A stretch of DNA of 21,687 nt from Lachnospiraceae bacterium (lineage in GTDB: Bacteria; Bacillota; Clostridia; Lachnospirales; Lachnospiraceae), in NCBI GenBank assembly GCA_014804565.1, contig JAAUZN010000092.1:1-21687 (forward strand). Reading direction: 5' to 3'. Position 1 is the first letter of the stretch; every line of letters starts with the position of its first letter. Shown piece by piece: positions 15,576 through 21,687 of this stretch. The position numbers and the translations under genes are program-made. Below the pieces are notes generated by a model that had not been told where the DNA came from, made no database searches, and saw only the letters and a program-made list of their open reading frames with translations.

Positions 15576-15745
15576 TAACAGTTCAGCCCCTCTGCATTCA
15601 TAAAAGCGTCTGCTTCGCATCCGTCGCCGCATATGCGGCTCACCTTTTATTTCATTTGAGGGCGCTCCGCTCATGAAATCACGATAAAGTTGCTTTTTGT
15701 GCAAGCACCCCGCATCTTTATCATGATTTCATGGCTGAACTGTTA
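15576..15745. mobile_element. Candidate 170-bp MITE: perfect 13-bp terminal inverted repeats with nested hairpins
   Basis: TAACAGTTCAGCC at 15576-15588 is perfectly repeated in inverse at 15733-15745. Inside is an 18-base inverted pair (15672-15689 with 15716-15733, one mismatch) and a second arm formed by CCTC/GAGG (15589-15592, 15658-15661) and ATAAAAG/CTTTTAT (15600-15606, 15644-15650) around a CCGCATATGCGG palindrome (15627-15638). The whole folds as a stem with two arms. Both ends carry TA, the target duplication of IS630/mariner-type elements. The single mismatch in the long arm is G-U on the minus-strand RNA but C-A on the plus strand, so the minus transcript folds better. No transposase or convincing ORF is inside. 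A structured RNA or long terminator is the alternative. The remaining gap 15445-15575 has only an AT-rich leader with no clear promoter. Confidence 0.55.
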
Positions 15746-17941
15746 CCCCATAAAATATTCTGAGATATCGAAACTGTTTATCATGGCAAGGCCGTTCTCC
15801 TCCCTGCACTCCAGCCAGCTGGCGCTGCATCTGGTCCAGCTGCGCAGCGAGTAGTTAAACAGCTCCTCCGTACAACGGCTATGCGGATCATTTTTATCCA
15901 GATTGCGCAGGATACAGTTCTCGCACGGCGTATCCCTGTTTTGCAGCGCTCTGTAACAGGTATCGCCGATCTTTACGTCCGGTGAATCTATCACTACTTT
16001 TTTATTGATAAAACTGATCTCATAGGTATCAGGATTCACCACATAGACAAAGCTGTCCATATTGTCAAAGATGGCAATCTGCGCCACGAAATTCTGCAGT
16101 CTGTCCATCAGGCCGATCTGGAGGATATTCGCCTCCATGAGACGGAAGAGAGACCGTATCTCCTCCATTTCACTTTTACTCAGCTCCATCTGCACATCCT
16201 CGTGGTTCTCAAAAACAATGGCACCTTGGAACTCTCCCTTGGAGGTCAGCGGATAATAAAGCATACTCTTAATGCCCTCCGCCCGGAAATAATCATGCAT
16301 CTCCTCTGCCGTCAGGTCATAATCATGGATCATAGTCACGCCTGGGAAGGAAGCATAGAGGATCTCATTCACAACCCTCTTTAACTCATAATGCTCGTCG
16401 GTTTCTTTTCCTGTTGCGTAGCTCTTCACGGTAAACTGTATCGTGCGGGAAATGGGCAGCGAGTCGTTACCACAGATATAGCCTCTGTGGAACTGATACT
16501 TCGCTGTCATCAGCTCTATAGCGGATTTCAGGGCAGACTCAAGCACCCTGTCCTCAAACAGAAGCTGCATCACCTGATCCTCAATATTTCTCTCGTAATC
16601 CAGCGTCTTCGACATATCGTAGCCAACTTTTCTGTTGGCGTGATAAACCGTGGTAGAAGCGGCATGATAGACACGATAACCGTCTTTACCGTTTGCCTTG
16701 ACCGTATATACCGCCCTGTCCGCCTTCTCGAAGAGCGCCTCAAAGGTATCTCCATGATAGGGATAGATGGCCACACCCACACTACAGGTCACATGGATCG
16801 GCTGTCCCTCAAAATCCAGATCATATTTTACATTCTTTACAATGTTGCCGGCCATCTCATCCGCATCGGAGATTGTTGACAGATTTCTCATGTAGACTAT
16901 AAACTCATCGCCGCCGATACGGCCGATAATATCGCCTCCCTTAAACATCTCCTGCAAAATACCTGCCGTCTTCTCCAGAAGCTGATCCCCGTTGGCATGC
17001 CCCAGAAGATCGTTGGCCTCCTTAAAGTTATCCAGATCAATGATCATCAGCGCACTTAAGGAACCGTCGCTGCCTTCCTCGATGGAGTTTCGGATCAGCT
17101 GCTCAGCGGCGCCCTGGTTATAGATGCCCGTCAGCGCATCCTTCTCCGCCCGCAGAAGGAGTTCCATCTCCTTCATCTTTCTGTCGTTGATATTGATCAT
17201 ACGGCCCACAATACGGGTCACATATCCCTCTGCCCCCAAAAGGGAGGTCAGATTTGCCTGATACCAGGTATAATCTTCGTCAAAACGATTGATCCGGAAT
17301 TCGATGGTATCGTGCTTCGGAGATTTTAACAGACTATCCATAACGGCTTTGTAATAGGCCACATCCTCATGATAGATCGTCTGGGTCTGAAACTTCTCCA
17401 TATATCTGCCGTGGATCTCGTCCTTCGCCATTCCATACTCATCGGAGGAACGGATGATCATAACATCTGTCTTGGCATTGTAGTCAAGAATCTTTTCTCC
17501 TTCAGCCTCCGACAGGATATGCAGCCGCTCTGCCTGTCTTTGCAGCTCCTCCTCCACGATCTTTCTCTCGGATACATCCTCAATGATCGTGACGATCGTA
17601 TACTTCTTTCCCTCTCTGGCATAGAGATTGCCCCGCACATGCAGCCACCGCAGTCCGCCGCTTGCCGTCACGGTACGAAACTCCACATCCACTACACCGT
17701 CATCCTTTAAGACATCCTCGATCGCCTGCTTAAAGGTGGGAATATCCTCCGGAATAATGCACAGCTCGATCATCTCCAGATACTTCATACCTTGTATTCT
17801 GGTATAACCAAGCATACGGAAAAACCCTTCATTAACGAAAATGGGAGTCAATTCTCCCCCTTCATACTCGAAGAAACAGATTCCGGCTATCACATTGTCG
17901 ATCATAGAGCTAAAGTTTTCAATACTTAAATCAATCGCCAT
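15743..17941 (-). CDS. PAS-PAS-GGDEF-GAF-PAS diguanylate cyclase
   Basis: A 732-residue soluble signalling protein. PAS domain 1 spans about 8-125 (with FFRMLGYTRIQGMKYLEMI), PAS domain 2 about 145-258, then a GGDEF domain about 262-425 with intact IDLDNFKEANDLLGHANGD and RIGGDEF at 341-347, so it should make c-di-GMP from two GTP. The inhibitory site RxxD five residues before GGDEF reads KGGD, so product inhibition may be weak. A GAF-like domain follows (about 455-625) and a C-terminal PAS-like domain containing GDTCYRAL, then PCENC, a cysteine motif suited to metal or redox sensing. Start ATG has GAGG eight bases upstream. It ends YFMG at a TAA supplied by the inverted repeat of the neighbouring 170-bp element. 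It follows the beta-helix gene by 61 bp. Confidence 0.9.
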   Translation of the reverse strand: MAIDLSIENFSSMIDNVIAGICFFEYEGGELTPIFVNEGFFRMLGYTRIQGMKYLEMIELCIIPEDIPTFKQAIEDVLKDDGVVDVEFRTVTASGGLRWLHVRGNLYAREGKKYTIVTIIEDVSERKIVEEELQRQAERLHILSEAEGEKILDYNAKTDVMIIRSSDEYGMAKDEIHGRYMEKFQTQTIYHEDVAYYKAVMDSLLKSPKHDTIEFRINRFDEDYTWYQANLTSLLGAEGYVTRIVGRMININDRKMKEMELLLRAEKDALTGIYNQGAAEQLIRNSIEEGSDGSLSALMIIDLDNFKEANDLLGHANGDQLLEKTAGILQEMFKGGDIIGRIGGDEFIVYMRNLSTISDADEMAGNIVKNVKYDLDFEGQPIHVTCSVGVAIYPYHGDTFEALFEKADRAVYTVKANGKDGYRVYHAASTTVYHANRKVGYDMSKTLDYERNIEDQVMQLLFEDRVLESALKSAIELMTAKYQFHRGYICGNDSLPISRTIQFTVKSYATGKETDEHYELKRVVNEILYASFPGVTMIHDYDLTAEEMHDYFRAEGIKSMLYYPLTSKGEFQGAIVFENHEDVQMELSKSEMEEIRSLFRLMEANILQIGLMDRLQNFVAQIAIFDNMDSFVYVVNPDTYEISFINKKVVIDSPDVKIGDTCYRALQNRDTPCENCILRNLDKNDPHSRCTEELFNYSLRSWTRCSASWLECREENGLAMINSFDISEYFMG

Positions 17942-18002
17942 ATGCTCATCCTCAACACACTTTTTTCTCTGTCGTTTTATCGTTATCTGCGTTCCACGGT
18001 GT

Positions 18003-18677
18003 TTACCGCTTGTCAGCTATCTCGCCCTGACGTTTGTAGATACTCCCTGCCGGGATAACGCCCCGCACCATGGATGTGGGGTAGATGTTCGTGTTTTTAC
18101 CGATCACGGTGCCGGGATTCAACACAGAATTACATCCCACCTCTACCTGATCCCCCAGCATAGCGCCGAATTTCTTAAGACCTGTCTCAAAGGTCTCTTC
18201 TCCTGCCTTTACCACCACCAATGTCTTATCGCTCTTCACATTGGAGGTAATGGATCCGGCACCCATATGTGCTTTATATCCCAGAATACTGTCTCCTACA
18301 TAATTGTAATGGGGCACCTGCACCTTATTGAAAAGGATCACATTTTTCAGCTCTGTGGAGTTGCCTACCACTGCGCCCTTCCCGACGATGGCGCTGCCTC
18401 TGATGAATGCACAGTGACGAATTTCCGCTTCTTCATCAATGATAGCCGGCCCACCGATATAGGCGCTTGGAAACACCTTCGCATTTCTGGCGATCCACAC
18501 ATTACCCTCTCTTTTTTCGTATTTCTCTTCCGAAAGCGTCTCCCCGAGAGCAATAATGAAATCCTTAATCTTCGGTAAGACTTCCCATGGGTACGTTGCT
18601 CCCCGAAACAATTCCGCCGCGATCGTTTCCTCCAGCGTGTACAACGCTTCGATCGTGGTATCCTGTAATCCTGTCAT
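18003..18677 (-). CDS. Left-handed beta-helix (hexapeptide repeat) protein, GlmU C-terminal-like
   Basis: A 224-residue protein: a short helical N-terminus (about 1-55), then hexapeptide repeats (VWIARNAKVFPSAYIGGPAIIDEEAEI and onward) forming a left-handed beta-helix. The block PHYNYVGDSILGYKAHMGAGSIT (122-144) resembles the acetyltransferase site of GlmU (HLTYLGDAEIG...GAGTIT), with His123 in the place of the catalytic His. The uridylyltransferase half of GlmU is absent, so it is not a bifunctional GlmU; it may acylate an amino-sugar or nucleotide sugar, or be an inactive relative. It is often annotated as a UDP-N-acetylglucosamine pyrophosphorylase-related protein. Its ATG overlaps the topB stop (ATGA), so it is translationally coupled to topB. 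Confidence 0.8.
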   Translation of the reverse strand: MTGLQDTTIEALYTLEETIAAELFRGATYPWEVLPKIKDFIIALGETLSEEKYEKREGNVWIARNAKVFPSAYIGGPAIIDEEAEIRHCAFIRGSAIVGKGAVVGNSTELKNVILFNKVQVPHYNYVGDSILGYKAHMGAGSITSNVKSDKTLVVVKAGEETFETGLKKFGAMLGDQVEVGCNSVLNPGTVIGKNTNIYPTSMVRGVIPAGSIYKRQGEIADKR

Positions 18678-20716
18678 ACACTTTTCCCCTTCCCCTTCTT
18701 AGTCCCCTTATAAAACTGAGATGCATACTGAAATCTGCTGTAAAGCATCCCCTGATTCGACATCTGTTTGACGGCGTTCGTCCTTCTGGTGACGAAGTCG
18801 TCAAGCTTCCCCATATACTCTTCTTCTGTGATCTCTCCCGTAGCTACCAGCGTAAGGCCCTTTTCCCAGCTGGCTGTCAATCGGGGATCCAAAAGCGGTC
18901 TTATCGCTCCCGCAACCACCTCGTAAACCATCTCTCCTAAAAGCGTCGGTGTGATCATCTGGGTTTTCTTATTCAGATCCAGATATTTGATATGTACCAG
19001 CTTTTTCAGGATCTCCGCTCTGGTGGCGGAAGTGCCGATACCGCTTCCCTTGATCTGCGCCCGCAGTTCCTCATCCTCTATGAACTGCCCCGCATTCTCC
19101 ATCGTGAGGATCATGGTGCCGGAGTTATAGCGTTTGGGCGGAGAAGTCTCTCCCTCTTTTTTCTCCAACGCTTTTTTCGTAAGGAAATCTCCCTTTTTAA
19201 GCGTTTTCAGCGCTTCCATGAGAACTGCGTCGCAGGAAGCCTCCTGCTGCTCCTCAGTCCCCTCTTCTCCAGTATACTCCTCTGTTCTCTTTCTTGCAAA
19301 AGAATTTTGTGAAATTGCAAGATATCCCGGTTCCGCCAGCACCTTAAAGCCACAGCCAAAGGTTTCTTCCTTAAGCCTCGCCGTCAGAGATATCTTCTGA
19401 TAGACCGCCGCCGGATAAAAAATACTTAGGAAACGCCTTGCAATGATCTCATACACCTTCGCCGAGGTAGGATGCAGGCTGTTCAGTGCGCCAAGCCCCT
19501 GCCCGGTAGGGATGATCGCATAGTGATCCGTGATCTGCTTGTCATTCACATATCTGGTCTTCGCAATATTCTGAAAACTGCCCTTCTCCAAAATATCCGA
19601 CGCAAAGGCGCTCACCGGCTGATAATTCTGCAGCCCTCTGATATTCTTGCTTATTTCCTTTGCTACCGCCGTAGAGAGCACTCTCGCATCTGTCCGGGGG
19701 TAGGTGGTCAACTTTTTCTCATAGAGCTCCTGCGCGATCCGCAGGGTTTCGTCAGGACTTATCTTGAAAAGCTTGGAGCAATCGTTCTGCAGCTCCGCCA
19801 GATTATACAATAAAGGCGGATTCTTCGTCTCCTTCTTTTTCTCGATCTTTTCCAGCTGCGGCTGTTTGTCCGGCTCTTCCTCCAACCAGGCAATGAACGC
19901 ATCCGCATCCTTCTCCTGTAAAAAACCATTGTCCTTATAAAGCGCCGGAGACTGATAATACCGGGAGCCTTCCACAGCTTTCCATTCCAGGCTGCAGTTG
20001 TGTCCCGCTATCTCCGCCTGCAAAATAATGCGGTAAAAGGGAATCTTTACAAATTCCCGAATCTCCCGCTCTCTGTTGACCACCATACCGAGCACACAGG
20101 TCATAACGCGGCCTACAGAAACCACCGCCTTATCTGTATTCAAATAACTTTTAATCGAGTTGCTGTATTTCAAGGTAAGTGCACGGGAAAAATTGATTCC
20201 CATGAGATAATCCTCTTTTGCCCGAAGATAGGCAGCATTGGAGAGATTGTCATAGGCTGAAAGATCCTTGGCCTCCCGGATCCCGCGCAGGATCTCCTCC
20301 TCTGTCTGGGAATCGATCCACACCCTTCTGCGGGTCTTCCCCACCACGCCTGCCTGCTGTTCCACCAGACGGTATATGTACTCCCCCTCCCGCCCGGAGT
20401 CGGTGCAGACATAAATGGTCTCTACATCCTCCCGATTCAAAAGACCGCTCACAATGCCAAACTGCTTTTTTACTCCGTCGATGATCTCATACTTAAATGT
20501 GTCCGGAATAAAGGGAATCGTCTCTAAGGACCACCTTCTGTACTTCTCATCGTATGCTTCCGGATAGCTCATCGTCACCAGATGCCCCACGCACCAGGTC
20601 ACCACAGCTTCTTCTGATTCCATATAGCCATCGCGGTTTTTCATGTTATATTTTAATGCCTTTGCGAACTCCCGCGCTACACTGGGCTTCTCCGCAATAA
20701 ACAAGCTTTTTCCCAT
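18674..20716 (-). CDS. topB: DNA topoisomerase III (type IA)
   Basis: A 680-residue topoisomerase of the TopB type, close to the usual 690-720 residues in Firmicutes. It starts with the Toprim motif SLFIAEKPSVAREFAKAL, has the second metal-binding motif TDSGREGEYI (106-115), and the catalytic Tyr339 in LTTYPRTDARVLS. Near the C-terminus GSGIGTSATRAEI stands for the usual GIGTPATRA. No zinc-finger tail is present. It relaxes negative supercoils and unlinks DNA through a single-strand break. The start lies 21 bp after the ATPase gene, with only a weak GGTGGA site, consistent with operon coupling; the C-terminal lysine-rich end overlaps the beta-helix gene. Confidence 0.95.
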   Translation of the reverse strand: MGKSLFIAEKPSVAREFAKALKYNMKNRDGYMESEEAVVTWCVGHLVTMSYPEAYDEKYRRWSLETIPFIPDTFKYEIIDGVKKQFGIVSGLLNREDVETIYVCTDSGREGEYIYRLVEQQAGVVGKTRRRVWIDSQTEEEILRGIREAKDLSAYDNLSNAAYLRAKEDYLMGINFSRALTLKYSNSIKSYLNTDKAVVSVGRVMTCVLGMVVNREREIREFVKIPFYRIILQAEIAGHNCSLEWKAVEGSRYYQSPALYKDNGFLQEKDADAFIAWLEEEPDKQPQLEKIEKKKETKNPPLLYNLAELQNDCSKLFKISPDETLRIAQELYEKKLTTYPRTDARVLSTAVAKEISKNIRGLQNYQPVSAFASDILEKGSFQNIAKTRYVNDKQITDHYAIIPTGQGLGALNSLHPTSAKVYEIIARRFLSIFYPAAVYQKISLTARLKEETFGCGFKVLAEPGYLAISQNSFARKRTEEYTGEEGTEEQQEASCDAVLMEALKTLKKGDFLTKKALEKKEGETSPPKRYNSGTMILTMENAGQFIEDEELRAQIKGSGIGTSATRAEILKKLVHIKYLDLNKKTQMITPTLLGEMVYEVVAGAIRPLLDPRLTASWEKGLTLVATGEITEEEYMGKLDDFVTRRTNAVKQMSNQGMLYSRFQYASQFYKGTKKGKGKSV

Positions 20717-20737
20717 AATTCTCTATCCACCATACTC

Positions 20738-21687
20738 TCACAGATCGGAGATCTGCACCAGTTTCAGATTCGATTTGACCTTGGCCTCCAGATTCAGCTT
20801 TTCATCAAACCGGAAAGCCGTATACATGTAAATGTAATCTGCACTGATCTTGGCCTTTTTGGCGTAGAGAAGAAGATTTTCATAATCTTCATAGGTCATG
20901 GGCTTTTCCCAGTTACACAGACCGATGATCGTGCGTCCCTCATCGTCCTGCGCAATGATATCCAAAGACCCCACCTTGCCGATCCACTCTCCGATCGAGC
21001 CGCAGTTGATGGGAAGTCTGTGCCTTTCCCCGAGTCTGGAAAGATGCTGTCTGCACACCTGCTTGAAATAGCCGGCTACATAGCGTCTGAAATCCCGCAT
21101 AATGTAATGATTATAAAACTCTCCCACCGAGAGCATCTGCAGATCGCTCAGGTGAGGATAAATATAGGTATAATAAAAGTCCACAAAGGGATGACTGATC
21201 CTGTAGATACCCTTCTGCACATTCTCCTTGCCCGCCGTATCGTAGGAAAATACCTTCTCCACCAGCTCAAGCTCGATCAGATTTTTCAGATACACACTGA
21301 TCTTCGCCCGGGAAAACTCTGTGTGCAGATGCAGATCGTTAAGCTTGTGATCTCCTGCAGCAATAGAAGCCATGATCGTGTTATAAACGCCCGGCTCCCT
21401 GAGCTGTTCTGTCAGGATCCGCTCTCCCTCTTCAAAGAGAAAACTGTTGCAGTCTAAAATATTACGGCAGATATTCTGCTGAATCGTGAGTCTGTCATCA
21501 AACTGATTCCAAAGACCGGGGATCCCTCCTAAAATGGCATAGGCCTCCACGCACTCCTCAATGCGAAAGTTGGGAAACCGTTCCACGATATCCGAAAAGG
21601 GCATCTCTTTTATCTTTAACAGGCCCGAAAGCTCATAAGCCGCCTCTCCGATCCTGGTGATCATACTGTTTTCGATCCAGCCGATAG
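20738..21687 (-). CDS. ATP-binding protein of the DUF234 (archaeal ATPase-like) type, N-terminus beyond window edge
   Basis: Only the C-terminal 316 residues are in the window; the frame stays open to base 21687, so the apparent ATG at 21664 is internal and the AAA+ nucleotide-binding domain (Walker A and B) lies outside. What is visible is the linker AAYELSGLLKIKEMPFSDIVERFP, a winged-helix region (LHLHTEFSRAKISVYLKNLIELELVEKV) and the DUF234 C-terminal domain with FYYTYIYPH, CGSIGEWIGKVGSLDIIAQDDEGRTIIGLCNW and a lysine-containing strand, reminiscent of a nuclease-like fold (ExK-like). Such ATPases are common and poorly characterised; they may act on DNA. Its stop is 21 bp before topB. Confidence 0.8.
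   Translation of the reverse strand, partial: IGWIENSMITRIGEAAYELSGLLKIKEMPFSDIVERFPNFRIEECVEAYAILGGIPGLWNQFDDRLTIQQNICRNILDCNSFLFEEGERILTEQLREPGVYNTIMASIAAGDHKLNDLHLHTEFSRAKISVYLKNLIELELVEKVFSYDTAGKENVQKGIYRISHPFVDFYYTYIYPHLSDLQMLSVGEFYNHYIMRDFRRYVAGYFKQVCRQHLSRLGERHRLPINCGSIGEWIGKVGSLDIIAQDDEGRTIIGLCNWEKPMTYEDYENLLLYAKKAKISADYIYMYTAFRFDEKLNLEAKVKSNLKLVQISDL

Noticed and set aside
15522..15704. 60-residue minus-strand open frame inside the inverted-repeat element
   Set aside because: It is formed by the hairpin arms of the element, is rich in arginine with no domain, and has no ribosome binding site.
21664..21687. ATG at 21664 as the true start of the ATPase gene
   Set aside because: The frame stays open to the window edge and the family has an N-terminal ATPase domain that is missing here, so the gene continues outside.

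Overview
The window looks like chromosomal DNA of an anaerobic, probably spore-forming member of the Clostridia, most likely Lachnospiraceae. This rests on recognised families, not on a search: a GGGtGRT protein beside a NifU-like scaffold, a DUF4358 lipoprotein, a CotF-type ferritin-like protein, a LytTR-DUF3021 pair, DUF3737, strong AAAGGAG/GGAGG ribosome binding sites and moderate GC. No rRNA, tRNA, CRISPR array, phage gene or transposase gene was seen. Most genes are on the minus strand; the plus-strand genes are a LytTR/DUF3021 pair and one PAS-GGDEF-EAL gene.

Region 1 (1-5430) is the most original part. A minus-strand operon encodes a PaaK/CapK-like AMP-forming ligase, a DUF3737 beta-helix protein, a 77-residue unknown and a LysE-family exporter (cut by the window edge). 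Upstream of it lies a minus-strand gene for a secreted lipoprotein of the linear amide C-N hydrolase (Ntn) type, and divergent from that a LytTR regulator with its DUF3021 membrane partner. The promoters of the ligase operon and of the amidase gene share a 49-bp block (40/49 identical, no gaps). In both it places two GAATG/CATTC direct repeats 23 bp apart, 11 bp upstream of a TTGCTA -35 that sits exactly 17 bp from a good -10. I infer that the LytTR protein controls both units as one regulon: ligase (make an amide or thioester), LysE protein (export), extracytoplasmic Ntn hydrolase (cleave an amide), and a membrane-tethered regulator.

Region 2 (5428-11087) is a run of minus-strand genes: a hybrid histidine kinase, an alpha/beta hydrolase, a PIN/NYN-like nuclease domain protein, a DUF4358 lipoprotein and a MATE transporter. 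Gaps are 28-65 bp, so co-transcription is plausible. Region 3 (11111-13638) holds a CotF/ferritin-like gene with its own promoter, leader hairpin and terminator, and a plus-strand c-di-GMP phosphodiesterase (degenerate GGDEF, intact EAL) ending at a bidirectional terminator.

Region 4 (13654-15444) is the NifU-like / GGGtGRT pair. Between it and the next gene lies a 170-bp element (15576-15745) bounded by perfect 13-bp terminal inverted repeats that begin and end with TA and that fold into nested hairpins: a candidate MITE. Its right repeat supplies the stop codon of the neighbouring diguanylate cyclase gene. Region 5 (15743-21687) reads on the minus strand as a DUF234-type ATPase (cut by the edge), topoisomerase III, a left-handed beta-helix acyltransferase-like protein overlapping topB by ATGA, and a PAS-PAS-GGDEF-GAF-PAS diguanylate cyclase.
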